A DNA stretch of 64,000 nucleotides from an uncultured Coriobacteriaceae bacterium (GTDB taxonomy: Bacteria; Actinomycetota; Coriobacteriia; Coriobacteriales; Atopobiaceae), in assembly GCA_902798915.1 (NCBI GenBank), contig CADBYM010000002.1, positions 62,001-126,000 of the forward strand, written 5' to 3'. The translations under genes and the position numbers were made by a program. The notes under the pieces are model-generated. The model saw only the letters and a list, made by a program, of their open reading frames with translations. It searched no databases and was not told the origin of the DNA. This document shows positions 25,130 through 33,580 of this stretch, one piece after another; within the stretch, counting starts at the first letter, position 1, and each line of letters starts with the position of its first letter.

Positions 25130-26263
25130 CTACGAAGCATCCCACTCGACCGAGAATAACTCTTCGTACAGGTGCTGTCGAACGGTCCGCGCGTCCTCGT
25201 TCGCCTCCGGAACACGCTGCCCTAGAAGCGTCGCAACCTGATCCGCAAAGAAATCCATGCGCGCTGCCGTGCTCACTACTCCGTGCGTCACTTCCAACAC
25301 CCGATACCCCATCGCGCGCAGCATGTTTGCCCGCATGATGTCTCGGTCAGTCCTGCTATGCCCAAGCGCACGATGCGCTTTATGCCCATAATATTCCACG
25401 ATCACGTGGCAATCCTCCCACAACAGGTCAGGCTTGATGTGTCGCTCGCCCATGAGCTCATACCAATCGACCGGCGCATCGATACACTTGTTGAGCACCG
25501 GCCGCGTAAGCCCGTAGCCCCCCAATTCGACTGGAAGCGTAAGCACAAGCGACAAGTCGGTCTCGCGAGGAGAGGCCGAATTCTCAAGCGCTAAATCAAG
25601 CGCGCGCAGCATTTGCGACGATGCCCTGCGTTTGTGCACACCTTTCGCGAAGTCGCGACCCGATTCGAGCGTCATGAGCTGCGGCTGGTCGGACTTCGCC
25701 TCTTCACCGGGCTTGCCGAGCCGATACGTGCCCAAGAACTCCATCGCCCGGCGCACCAACATGACGAGGGAGCGTACGGACCCCCACAGCAAAGGTTTCT
25801 CGCCCTTTGCCGTTCCCTCATATCCGTAGCGACGAAGCATCTCATTCTCTTCCGCAATCTTCTTCGCCACTACTTCGTACTGAGGCCAATGCATGTTGTG
25901 CGCATGCGCCATCTGCAACAACGTAAACTCCGGACCGCTCACGAGCACGTTCGGGTGCATCCACATCATCGAACCAGCCGGTATCGCACTCGACCACACA
26001 TGCGTGCGAATATGCTTGCCGCGAGTCCGGTACCCACTCGTAGGCACTATCACGTCAATCGGGCGCGTGACGGCACCGAGCGCCTCAAAGTCCAAGCCCT
26101 GCTCCAAAGCCTTCATCTGACGCTGGCCCGCAACACAGTCGCCCCAAATCGGCAGCAAGCGCCCCTCTTTGGGCCATCGCCTGCCACTCGCACCCTTCTC
26201 GCGCAGCACCTCACAGGCAGATTCATGACTCAAGAACGCATACGGCACTATCGTTGCCTCCAC
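25130..26263 (-). CDS. AbiEi-like protein with C-terminal DUF559-type nuclease-like domain
   Basis: This 377-residue protein starts with a segment LSHESACEVL (11-20) and has VSGPEFTLLQMA (108-119), features of AbiEi-type antitoxin-domain proteins in Coriobacteriia and other Actinobacteria. The C-terminal part has KPDLLWEDCHVIVEYYG with Asp279 and Glu290, then LRAMGYRVLEVT, resembling the PD-(D/E)XK fold of DUF559 (Vsr-like) proteins. Function is unproven; a DNA-binding regulator, a solitary type IV toxin-antitoxin component or a nuclease are all possible. No partner toxin is adjacent. The GTG at 26263 is the only good in-frame start, with a weak ribosome site. Copies of a short motif lie on both sides of the gene, so self-regulation is plausible. 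Confidence 0.7.
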   Translation of the reverse strand: MEATIVPYAFLSHESACEVLREKGASGRRWPKEGRLLPIWGDCVAGQRQMKALEQGLDFEALGAVTRPIDVIVPTSGYRTRGKHIRTHVWSSAIPAGSMMWMHPNVLVSGPEFTLLQMAHAHNMHWPQYEVVAKKIAEENEMLRRYGYEGTAKGEKPLLWGSVRSLVMLVRRAMEFLGTYRLGKPGEEAKSDQPQLMTLESGRDFAKGVHKRRASSQMLRALDLALENSASPRETDLSLVLTLPVELGGYGLTRPVLNKCIDAPVDWYELMGERHIKPDLLWEDCHVIVEYYGHKAHRALGHSRTDRDIMRANMLRAMGYRVLEVTHGVVSTAARMDFFADQVATLLGQRVPEANEDARTVRQHLYEELFSVEWDAS

Positions 26264-26309
26264 CCATCACTTCTATCCTATAACTGAAGCCTCTCTGCCA
26301 TTTCTTGCT

Positions 26310-26345
26310 TTGTTTCCATCTTGTTAATGACACCTAATCGCTTTG
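26310..26345 (-). repeat. copy B of the dispersed motif, upstream of AbiEi/DUF559-like gene
   Basis: Read on the minus strand this is AGCGATTAGGTGTC, then ATTAACAAGATGG and AAACAA. It is an inverted relative of copy C about 60 bases away; the first 14 bases of the two (26329-26342 and 26403-26416) are perfect inverted repeats. It ends 47 bases before the GTG start, so it could be an operator. Confidence 0.6.
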
Positions 26346-26400
26346 TTTGGCGCCTCGCCTTGCATGCCAACTGGTGTTTTGTCAAGAATGCCCGTCAAAG

Positions 26401-26436
26401 AGAGCGATTAGGTGTCGTTTACCATTTGGCAACAAT
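26401..26436 (+). repeat. copy C of the dispersed motif, at the end of uppP
   Basis: The plus strand reads AGCGATTAGGTGTC, then GTTTACCATTTGG and CAACAAT, closely matching copy B in inverted orientation. It ends just before the uppP stop codon. Copies B and C together give a 127-base structure with outward-facing arms. Confidence 0.6.
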
Positions 26437-26442
26437 CGAGGC

Positions 26443-27348
26443 CTAGCGGGCGAGCAGGAAGTAGACGATCACGATCACGCCCAGGACGATGCGATACCAG
26501 CCGAACGGCTTGAAGTCATGCTTCTTGACGAAGCTCATCAGGAATCGAATTGCGAGCATGGAGACGACAAATGCGATCGCGCATCCCACGCCGAGGATGG
26601 CCAGCTCCTGCGCCGCGAAGGCGTTCCCCTTGAGGAAGAACTTCACGAGCCTGAGCCCGCTTGCCCCCACCATGACGGGAATGGCGAGAAAGAACGTGAA
26701 CTCTGCAGCAACCGCCCGCGAGCAGCCCAGAAGCAGGCCGCCGATAATCGTCGAACCAGAACGCGACGTACCGGGAATCATGGAAAGGACCTGGAACAGG
26801 CCGATGCCGATCGCCGTGCCCCAATCCATCTCGAAGACTGACTGGATTCGCGCGTCGCGGTCGGACGTGAGCCTCAGCCCGCCAGAGGAGCCCTTCGAAG
26901 AACTCTTGGCGAAATGCGCCCCCGATACCGAACGGTTGCGGGCATTCTCGATCACGATGAACGCGACGCCGTAGACGATCAGTGCCGCCGCAACGACGAA
27001 GGGGCTTCCCAGATGTTCTTCAATCCAGTCGTCGAGGGGGATGCCGATGACAGCGGCAGGCACGCAGGCAAGGATGACCTGCCCCCACAGACGCCACGTG
27101 CTACGGCGCTCATGCGACGACTTGTTCCCCGAGAAGGGATTGAGGCGATCAAAAAACAGCACGAGCACGGCAAGAATCGCGCCGAGCTGTATGACGACGA
27201 GGAACATGTCCCAAAAGTCACGACTCACGTCAAGTCGTACGAACTCGTTGAGCAGCAGCATGTGCCCGGTGCTCGACACCGGCAGCCATTCGGTTATGCC
27301 CTCGACCAGACCAAAGAGCGCCGCCTTCAATATTTCGACTAGATCCAC
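26443..27348 (-). CDS. uppP: undecaprenyl-diphosphate phosphatase (UppP/BacA)
   Basis: This 301-residue polytopic membrane protein has the two BacA signature motifs, EGITEWLPVSSTGH (16-29) and PGTSRSGST (192-200), which hold the catalytic Glu and Arg. It removes one phosphate from undecaprenyl diphosphate, recycling the lipid carrier used for peptidoglycan and surface polysaccharides, and it confers bacitracin resistance when over-expressed. A hydrophilic loop of about 30 residues (about 138-172) is longer than in short BacA proteins. The GTG at 27348 follows GGGAGG; an earlier in-frame start would add an unlikely leader. It is transcribed alone. Its function links it to the wall-glycan locus further right. 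Confidence 0.93.
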   Translation of the reverse strand: MDLVEILKAALFGLVEGITEWLPVSSTGHMLLLNEFVRLDVSRDFWDMFLVVIQLGAILAVLVLFFDRLNPFSGNKSSHERRSTWRLWGQVILACVPAAVIGIPLDDWIEEHLGSPFVVAAALIVYGVAFIVIENARNRSVSGAHFAKSSSKGSSGGLRLTSDRDARIQSVFEMDWGTAIGIGLFQVLSMIPGTSRSGSTIIGGLLLGCSRAVAAEFTFFLAIPVMVGASGLRLVKFFLKGNAFAAQELAILGVGCAIAFVVSMLAIRFLMSFVKKHDFKPFGWYRIVLGVIVIVYFLLAR

Positions 27349-27520
27349 GGTTCCTCCCAGCTTCTTTGCATCGCGCGCAACTATGTCAACAACCAATGAT
27401 GGACTCCCCAAACGGGCCCGCGACACCGCACACCAAACCAGCACAACCGCGCACGCATTCCTCGAGGCTCCTCGGCGCGCGAGCAGCTACACTAATGCAA
27501 CACGTCACGAGGAGGTACCT

Positions 27521-27991
27521 ATGGCAACAACGAACATCCCCGCACCTAATTATCAGTCGCTGGGATATGATCGCATCTTTGTGGCAGTCGACGGAACGCC
27601 GCAGCAGGAGCTGGTCATCCAGCGCGCCATCATCATCGCAGCAAACAACAACGCCGAGCTCTACATCGGGCATGTCGTGGACGCCACCACGCTCGAGACG
27701 GCGGGCTCATATCCCCTGGAGCTTCTCCCCACCCTCGAGAAGAGCTTCCGGGAAGGCATCGCGCCACAGATCGCGGAAGCCGAGATGGAACCACAGATTC
27801 GCAAGGTCGAGCTGCTGGTGCGCATCGGCAAGGTTCGCGAGACGCTTCGCGACGACATGATCAACCAGGTGAAGCCCGACCTCATTATCTGCGGTGCGTT
27901 GGGTCTTTCCAACTTCCGGTACGCACTGATGGGATCAACCTCGACGTTCCTCTCCCGCATCCCCGGTTGCGACACCCTGGTAGTCAAGTAA
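27521..27991 (+). CDS. universal stress protein (UspA family)
   Basis: This 156-residue single-domain protein has the UspA alpha/beta fold pattern: an N-terminal strand IFVAVDGTP and a C-terminal ATP-binding region GALGLSNFRYALMGSTSTFL, which fits the family G-x2-G-x9-G-S/T motif only in part. Universal stress proteins are cytoplasmic, bind nucleotides and help cells survive stress; the mechanism is often unclear. GAGGAGGT stands just before the ATG, a very strong ribosome site. A possible -10 box TACACT lies about 30 bases upstream. The gene is monocistronic, followed by a long hairpin. Confidence 0.9.
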   Translation: MATTNIPAPNYQSLGYDRIFVAVDGTPQQELVIQRAIIIAANNNAELYIGHVVDATTLETAGSYPLELLPTLEKSFREGIAPQIAEAEMEPQIRKVELLVRIGKVRETLRDDMINQVKPDLIICGALGLSNFRYALMGSTSTFLSRIPGCDTLVVK

Positions 27992-28050
27992 CGGGCACGG
28001 CCAATCGAGGATACCGCCCTCGGATGAGGCCACAACTCTTGAAGCTGACG

Positions 28051-28103
28051 CAGCATAAATCCCCAGCGCGAGGCAGACCACCTCGCGCTGGGGGTTTATG
28101 CTG
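28051..28103. terminator. long hairpin, probably bidirectional terminator
   Basis: A 23-base arm (CAGCATAAATCCCC then AGCGCGAGG) is repeated in inverted orientation at 28081-28103 with one mismatch that becomes a G-U pair, around a seven-base loop. The GC-rich core is followed by a short TTTAT tract on both strands. It lies 60 bases after the stress-protein stop. Confidence 0.65.
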
Positions 28104-28239
28104 GGGATTTCTGCTGGCGTTTGGCGCACACGCGAGCACTCGACGGTTCGGATGGCCTCAAGACAAGTGAATATCCCGTGGCATACTCGATGATGGCCTA
28201 TGATGGAGAAACATCTGTTTACGAAACAGGGGGATTGCA

Positions 28240-29613
28240 ATGGAACAGCGACCGTTCGCTCATAGGCACGCCGCCATCGCATGCGCGCTTTCGTTGGCGC
28301 TCTCCGTCGGCACGAGCACGCCCGCCTTCGCTACAGGCAACGACTCCGTCGCGCCGCTCAACAAGTCCGACGACCTCATGGCGAGCGTCGAGGAGACGAC
28401 GCGCATCTACCAAGAGGCCGAGACAGCGCTCCAGAACCTCAACACCCAGATCGCCGAGAACGAGGCGAAGGAGACGGAGATTCAGGCGCGTCTCCCCGAG
28501 CAGCGCGCGCGGACAGCGGCATCCATCCGGACGCTCTACAAGTTCCAGCAGAATACGCCAGGCCTGCTCGACCTCATCTGCTCTGCCGAGGACTTCAACG
28601 ACTTCGTGAGCACGCTGCACTACATCGACTCCATCACCGAACGCAACACCGCCGAGATTCGTGCGCTCAGCGACCTGCAGGACGAACTCGTGCAGACGAA
28701 GGCATCGCTCGTGGCAGAACGCGACGCCGTCACCGCACGTCAGGAGAGCGCTCGTGTCGCCCTCGAAGCAGCACGCAACACGCGCATGGCGCTCGCGCAG
28801 CATGCGAATGACGTAGCCGCACGAGAGGCCGAAGGACGTGCCCAGGCAATCGCCGCCGCGCAGAGCATCGTGAACGGTGCCGCCCTGACGACCGCCGCCG
28901 CACCGGCATCGGGCATCACGGTTTCTGCCACGACCCCAACAGACGAGAAGAAGGACGATCAGGCCGAGGAGGCAGAGAAGCCCGCCGAGGCCCAGGAGAG
29001 CGCGAAGACCAGCGAAGCAACAAGCGCGCCGGCCCCGACCGAGCCTGCCCCCGCGCAGCAGCCAACTCCGGAGCCCGCAGCAGCACCTGCCGAGCAACCC
29101 GCACCGGCACCGGCCGAGCAACCCGCACCGGCACCGGCCGAGCAACCAGCCGCCCCCGAAGCGACCTTCACTACGGCATCGGGCAACACAGCCACCGTAG
29201 AGGTACCTGCCGAGGCAAGTCCGAGCACCGACCCCATCGTCAACAACATGACGTCTGACGAGGTCTCCGATTGGGCGGCACGCATCAATAACTACCTTGA
29301 GGGAACCGCTCTCGAAGGCTACGGCCAGCAGTTCGCACAGGCCGCCTCCGACTACGGCGTGGACCCGCGCATCGCTCCCGCCATTTCGGGCGTAGAGAGC
29401 GGCTGGGGTCAAGTGACGTTCAGGGACCACAACGCATGGGGCTGGGGCACCCAGAGCTGGAGCGATTGGGACACGGCCATCGATCGCTATGTCGAGGGCT
29501 ATTCCGACATCTATGGCAGCACCATCACCCTCGAGGGTGCCGAGATGTACGCCAGCAACGACATCTACGACGTATGGTATTCAACCGTGCTTTCCGAGAT
29601 GGACAAGATCTAG
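28240..29613 (+). CDS. secreted PcsB-like coiled-coil protein with lysozyme-like C-terminal domain
   Basis: This 457-residue protein has a signal peptide (about 1-31, ending TPAFA), a long coiled coil (about 45-215) of the type in PcsB/CwlO division proteins, including the break segment LYKFQQNTPGLLDLICSAEDF, then a Pro/Ala/Glu-rich linker (about 235-310) and a C-terminal domain (about 325-457). The last domain has YGVDPRIAPAISGVESGWG and HNAWGWG, as in lysozyme-like and glucosaminidase-like wall hydrolases; Glu386 is the likely catalytic acid. It probably cuts peptidoglycan during growth or division, with the coiled coil as regulatory arm (inference from PcsB). AGGGGGA precedes the ATG. The linker contains perfect tandem DNA repeats. 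Confidence 0.85.
   Translation: MEQRPFAHRHAAIACALSLALSVGTSTPAFATGNDSVAPLNKSDDLMASVEETTRIYQEAETALQNLNTQIAENEAKETEIQARLPEQRARTAASIRTLYKFQQNTPGLLDLICSAEDFNDFVSTLHYIDSITERNTAEIRALSDLQDELVQTKASLVAERDAVTARQESARVALEAARNTRMALAQHANDVAAREAEGRAQAIAAAQSIVNGAALTTAAAPASGITVSATTPTDEKKDDQAEEAEKPAEAQESAKTSEATSAPAPTEPAPAQQPTPEPAAAPAEQPAPAPAEQPAPAPAEQPAAPEATFTTASGNTATVEVPAEASPSTDPIVNNMTSDEVSDWAARINNYLEGTALEGYGQQFAQAASDYGVDPRIAPAISGVESGWGQVTFRDHNAWGWGTQSWSDWDTAIDRYVEGYSDIYGSTITLEGAEMYASNDIYDVWYSTVLSEMDKI
29089..29147 (+). repeat. 24-base tandem repeat in the linker of the PcsB-like gene
   Basis: Two perfect 24-base units and the first 11 bases of a third encode AEQPAPAP repeats. The units begin at 29089, 29113 and 29137. 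Such repeats can change copy number by slippage and alter linker length in frame. Confidence 0.85.
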
Positions 29614-29637
29614 CACATTGGACGAAGCTGGATGGGA

Positions 29638-29675
29638 GGTGGCCCTCCGCGCCAAAGGAGCAGCGGGGGGCCACC
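29638..29675 (+). terminator. GC-rich hairpin between the PcsB-like and M16C genes
   Basis: GGTGGCCCTCCGC pairs with GCGGGGGGCCACC (one G-U) around a 12-base loop, 24 bases after the PcsB-like stop. No U-tract follows, so it may be an attenuator, an mRNA-stabilising stem or a weak terminator. Confidence 0.45.
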
Positions 29676-29705
29676 ATCATACCGGCAGCGAACAGGAGGT
29701 AGACA

Positions 29706-32633
29706 TTGAGCACGTATTCCTGCCCGGACCTACACGAGGGCGAGAGGCATGCCGGCTTCGAGGTGACGGCCATTGAGCCGCTCCCCGAGCTCGCAGGCAC
29801 CGCGTACGTCATGCGGCACGTCGCGAGCGGTGCCCGTACGCTATGGCTTGCCTGCGACGACAACAACAAATCATTCGCCATAGCCTTCAAGACACCACCC
29901 GCCAACGACACGGGCGTCTTCCACATCCTCGAGCATTCGGTGCTGTGCGGGTCCGACCGCTTCCCCGTCAAGGAACCCTTCGTCAACCTGCTCAAGACCT
30001 CCATGCAGACGTTCCTTAACGCCATGACCTTCTCTGACAAGACCATGTATCCCGTTGCCTCCACCAGCACCGCCGACCTCGAGAACCTCATGGACGTGTA
30101 CCTTGACGCCGTCCTCCACCCGGCCATCTACCATCGTCCACGAATCTTCGAGCAGGAGGGGTGGCATCTCGAGGTAAACGAAGACGGCAGCCTTGCGTAC
30201 AACGGCGTGGTCTTCAACGAGATGAAGGGCGCAACCTCCGACCCCGATGACGTGCTTCTGCTTGGCGTGGACCGCGCGCTCTTCCCCGACACCTGTTATC
30301 GCTTCGAGTCGGGCGGCGACCCACGTGCCATCCCCTCCCTCAACTACGAGGAGTTCCTCAACGCGCACGCACGCCACTATGACCTCGCGAACAGTTACAT
30401 CATCCTCTACGGCAACATGGACATCGAGCGTGAGCTCTCCTTCATCGACAAGCGCCTCCAGGGCGCAGAGCAACGCAACGCCGGTGCGCCCAACCCGCTC
30501 GAGCTGCAGCAGCCCGTCGTGGCGGGGCTCTCGCGCGTCGAGATGGCCACCGCACCCGAGAACGCCGCCGTCGCGCTTGCCTATGTAGTGGGCGACGCAT
30601 CCGAGCGCGAGCGTCTCTTTGCCAGTGACGTGCTTCTCGACGCCATCGCCGGATCCAACGAGTCACCCCTGAAGCGTGCCGTCTTGGAGGCTGGCCTTGG
30701 TGATGACTTCATGCCCATGCTCGCCGACGGAGAGCTCCAGCCCCGCCTTGTCTTTGTGCTCAAGGGCGCCAAGGAAGGCGTCGCAGAGCAGTTCCGGTCG
30801 CTGGTCGAGGACACCTGTGCGCGCTTGAGCGAGGAAGGCATCGGTCACGACCGGTTGGCGGCCTCACTCGCGCAGGCGGAGTTCCATCTACGCGAGCAGG
30901 ACTTCGGACCCTATCCCGCAGGCATCACGCTCTCGATGCAGGCGATGGCGAGCTGGCTCTACGATGATGCCCGCCCTGTTGACTTCCTGCGGTTCGAAGA
31001 CATGCTCGAGACCCTCAAATCGGCACTCGACGAGGGATACTTCGAGCATCTGCTGTGCGATCTGGTATGCAAGAGCACGCATAGCGCGGAGGTCGAGCTC
31101 GTGCCCGTCAAGGAAGGTGCCGCCACGCAGGAGGAGGAAGAGCTTCGCGCCATGCGCGAGGGACTGAGCGATGACGACCTGCGCCACATTGCCCAGGAGG
31201 TCGATGCGCTGCGCGCCGAGCAGGAGGCACCTGACGCACCAGAGGACCTCGCCAAGCTGCCGCAACTCTCCATCGAGGACATCGAGCCTCCCGAGCCCGA
31301 GGGGCAGGCGCAGGACGCCGAGGCACCCCTCCCCTGCATCGCCCACGAACTCGAGACCCGAGGAATCGATTACGTCTTCCACTACTTTGACCTTCGTCAT
31401 CTCTCCTTCGAGGACCTCCCGTATGTCGGACTGCTCAGCGACCTTCTTGGCAAGCTCGCAACCAAGCAACACAGCGCGGCAGACCTCGACACGCTTGTGC
31501 AGCTCAACCTTGGCACGCTCGACGTCTTTTGCGAGACGTTCGGCAGGCCAGACGACCGACTTGATGCGAGGCCCGCGCTCATCATCGGCGCTAGCGCCCT
31601 CTCAACAAAGGTCGACTCGCTGGCACGCATTCCTGCGGAGGTCTGGAACGACACGCTCTACGATGACGCCGAGCGCATCCTCGCGCTCCTGCAGCAGCGC
31701 CGCATCATGCTCGAGCAGCACTTCATCAATGCCGGCCATGCGGCCAGCATAACCCGCATGGCAACCCACTGGTCCGCAGCATCCAAGACGCTCGGACAGC
31801 TGGGTGGCGTTGACTATTATCTCTTCCTCAAGGACCTGCTCGCGCACTGGCAGGAGCGCAAGGACGAACTCTGCACCCGCCTCAGCGCTCTCGCGAAGCG
31901 CGTCTTCTCGGCAAGCAACGTCATCTCGTCATTTGTGGGCGCTGCCGACGACCGGGCGCGCTTCTGGGAGAGCGGCGGGACGCTCGGACTCAAGCCACTT
32001 GCCGATGCGAGCCCCTCCCTCGTGGTCCCCATGTCCTCACCGCGCAGCGAGGCCTTCATCATCCCCTCAAACGTGAGCTACGTCGCCGCTGGCGTCGCGC
32101 CCGCCATTGAGGAAGTGGACCAGTCCGCTTCTGCAATAGCTACCTGGCGCGTAGCCCAGAGGGCGTTCTCGTACGACTATCTGTGGAACGAGGTGCGCGT
32201 CAAGGGCGGCGCATACGGCAGCGGCTTTCGTCGCACGCAAACCGGAATCCTGCAATGCTGGTCCTACCGGGACCCCGGCATCGACGCGACGCTGCAACGC
32301 TACGACGACATGGCAGCATGGCTGCGTGCATGGCAGCCAGACGACGATGAGCTCACGGGCTACATCGTCTCGACCGTCGCAAGTCATGACGCCCCAACCA
32401 AGCCGCGCGCCCTTGCGCGACGTCAGGACCTGCTCAGGTTCTCGGGACGAACCCCGGATTGGCGAGACCTCGTACGCGCCGAGGTACTCTGTGCTACGAC
32501 AGACGGGATTCGATTGCTCGCAGACTCCCTCGACGCATTCGGTCAGACAAAGGTCGTGTGCGTCTTTGGACCGCGCGAGGCAATCGAGGCCTCCTCGGTC
32601 AACTTCGACGACGTCATCGACCTCATGGGATAG
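29706..32633 (+). CDS. M16C-family metallopeptidase (presequence protease-like)
   Basis: This 975-residue protein is the length of M16C inverzincin proteases. The inverted zinc motif HILEH (His73, Glu76, His77) and the downstream Glu172 in FNEMKG are present, followed by the four-domain architecture; RRTQTGILQCWSYRDP near the C-terminus is the second-half Arg/Tyr signature of the family. M16C enzymes enclose and degrade unfolded peptides in a cytosolic chamber; no signal peptide is seen. An acidic insert (about 475-540) with many Glu and Asp separates the two halves. The start is TTG at 29706, decided by AGGAGG about seven bases upstream. Confidence 0.92.
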   Translation: MSTYSCPDLHEGERHAGFEVTAIEPLPELAGTAYVMRHVASGARTLWLACDDNNKSFAIAFKTPPANDTGVFHILEHSVLCGSDRFPVKEPFVNLLKTSMQTFLNAMTFSDKTMYPVASTSTADLENLMDVYLDAVLHPAIYHRPRIFEQEGWHLEVNEDGSLAYNGVVFNEMKGATSDPDDVLLLGVDRALFPDTCYRFESGGDPRAIPSLNYEEFLNAHARHYDLANSYIILYGNMDIERELSFIDKRLQGAEQRNAGAPNPLELQQPVVAGLSRVEMATAPENAAVALAYVVGDASERERLFASDVLLDAIAGSNESPLKRAVLEAGLGDDFMPMLADGELQPRLVFVLKGAKEGVAEQFRSLVEDTCARLSEEGIGHDRLAASLAQAEFHLREQDFGPYPAGITLSMQAMASWLYDDARPVDFLRFEDMLETLKSALDEGYFEHLLCDLVCKSTHSAEVELVPVKEGAATQEEEELRAMREGLSDDDLRHIAQEVDALRAEQEAPDAPEDLAKLPQLSIEDIEPPEPEGQAQDAEAPLPCIAHELETRGIDYVFHYFDLRHLSFEDLPYVGLLSDLLGKLATKQHSAADLDTLVQLNLGTLDVFCETFGRPDDRLDARPALIIGASALSTKVDSLARIPAEVWNDTLYDDAERILALLQQRRIMLEQHFINAGHAASITRMATHWSAASKTLGQLGGVDYYLFLKDLLAHWQERKDELCTRLSALAKRVFSASNVISSFVGAADDRARFWESGGTLGLKPLADASPSLVVPMSSPRSEAFIIPSNVSYVAAGVAPAIEEVDQSASAIATWRVAQRAFSYDYLWNEVRVKGGAYGSGFRRTQTGILQCWSYRDPGIDATLQRYDDMAAWLRAWQPDDDELTGYIVSTVASHDAPTKPRALARRQDLLRFSGRTPDWRDLVRAEVLCATTDGIRLLADSLDAFGQTKVVCVFGPREAIEASSVNFDDVIDLMG

Positions 32634-32707
32634 GAGTCCGACGTCATAGAAAACCGGGCAGAGGCGCGCCACGCACGGCGCGCCCTCCCAGCTTGACGCA
32701 CCGAAAA

Positions 32708-32738
32708 ACGCCCACGAGGAATAATCCCTCGTGGGCGT
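32708..32738 (-). terminator. intrinsic terminator of lgt
   Basis: On the minus strand ACGCCCACGAGG pairs with CCTCGTGGGCGT and is followed by a TTTTT run, 27 bases after the lgt stop. The plus strand lacks a U-tract, so it mainly stops minus-strand transcription. Confidence 0.85.
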
Positions 32739-32764
32739 CATCATGCCAGCACGCATTGTGTGTC

Positions 32765-33580
32765 TTACGCCACGTGGCCAATCTGCGGACGCGCATCCTT
32801 GCGGGCACGAACGAGCAGCCATGCACCTGCAACAACCAGCGGAAGCGAGAGCAGCTGCCCCATCGTGACGAAGCCGAAGAGATAGCCCAGTTGCGCATCG
32901 GGTACACGCACGAACTCGATGAGGAACCTACACACCCCATACCACACGAGGAAGGTTCCCATGAAGGTACCCTGTGGCCGCGGAGGCACACGCCGCGAGA
33001 GCGCCCACAACACTGCGAAGAGCAGCACGCCCTCAAGCAGCGCCTCGTACAGCTGTGAGGGATGTCGATACACGTTGCCGCCCGTCTCGAACATGACCCC
33101 CCACGGCAAATCGCATTCCTTGCCCCAGAGCTCACCGTTCACGAAGTTGGCCATGCGTCCAAAGCAAAGGCCCCACGGCGTGCCACAGGCGGTCAAGTCG
33201 CAGATCGTGGCAATGCTCGTCTTTGTGCTACGGCATACGATCGCACCGCCCACGATGGCGCCCACCAACCCGCCATGGAAGCTCATGCCCCCCTCATTGA
33301 GCGCAAAGATGGAGAGCGGATGACTCAGGTAGTATCCTGCGCCATAAAACAGAACGTAGCCAAGACGTCCGCCCAAGACGATGCCCACGCAGATGCCCGT
33401 CATCACGTTGAGCACGTCGTCTAGGGTGAGGTCAAGCTTCCAGTGCCGGGCAATGCGGTACATGAGCACGCCCGCCACCACGAAGCCCGCCAGATAGGCG
33501 ATGCCGTACCAACGAACCACGAGTGGCCCGAGGGCGAAGGCTATGGGATTGAGGGAGTGATACAGGTCATTGAGAAACAT
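32765..33580 (-). CDS. lgt: prolipoprotein diacylglyceryl transferase
   Basis: This 271-residue polytopic membrane enzyme has the Lgt signature GRMANFVNGELWG (141-153), the FHGG motif (101-104) and conserved Arg72. It transfers diacylglycerol from phosphatidylglycerol to the lipobox cysteine of prelipoproteins. The ATG at 33580 shares one base with the stop codon of the upstream glycosyltransferase gene (TAATG), so translation is coupled to a polysaccharide gene; this is unusual context for lgt. It ends the operon, with a clear terminator after it. In most bacteria Lgt is essential or needed for lipoprotein retention. Confidence 0.95.
   Translation of the reverse strand: MFLNDLYHSLNPIAFALGPLVVRWYGIAYLAGFVVAGVLMYRIARHWKLDLTLDDVLNVMTGICVGIVLGGRLGYVLFYGAGYYLSHPLSIFALNEGGMSFHGGLVGAIVGGAIVCRSTKTSIATICDLTACGTPWGLCFGRMANFVNGELWGKECDLPWGVMFETGGNVYRHPSQLYEALLEGVLLFAVLWALSRRVPPRPQGTFMGTFLVWYGVCRFLIEFVRVPDAQLGYLFGFVTMGQLLSLPLVVAGAWLLVRARKDARPQIGHVA

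Noticed and set aside
26278..26385. Short minus-strand frame (35 codons, TTG start) upstream of the AbiEi/DUF559-like gene
   Set aside because: It crosses repeat copy B, has no ribosome site, and the related copies A and C do not keep the same frame, so the repeat is more likely a DNA site than coding sequence. An antitoxin-like leader cannot be fully excluded.
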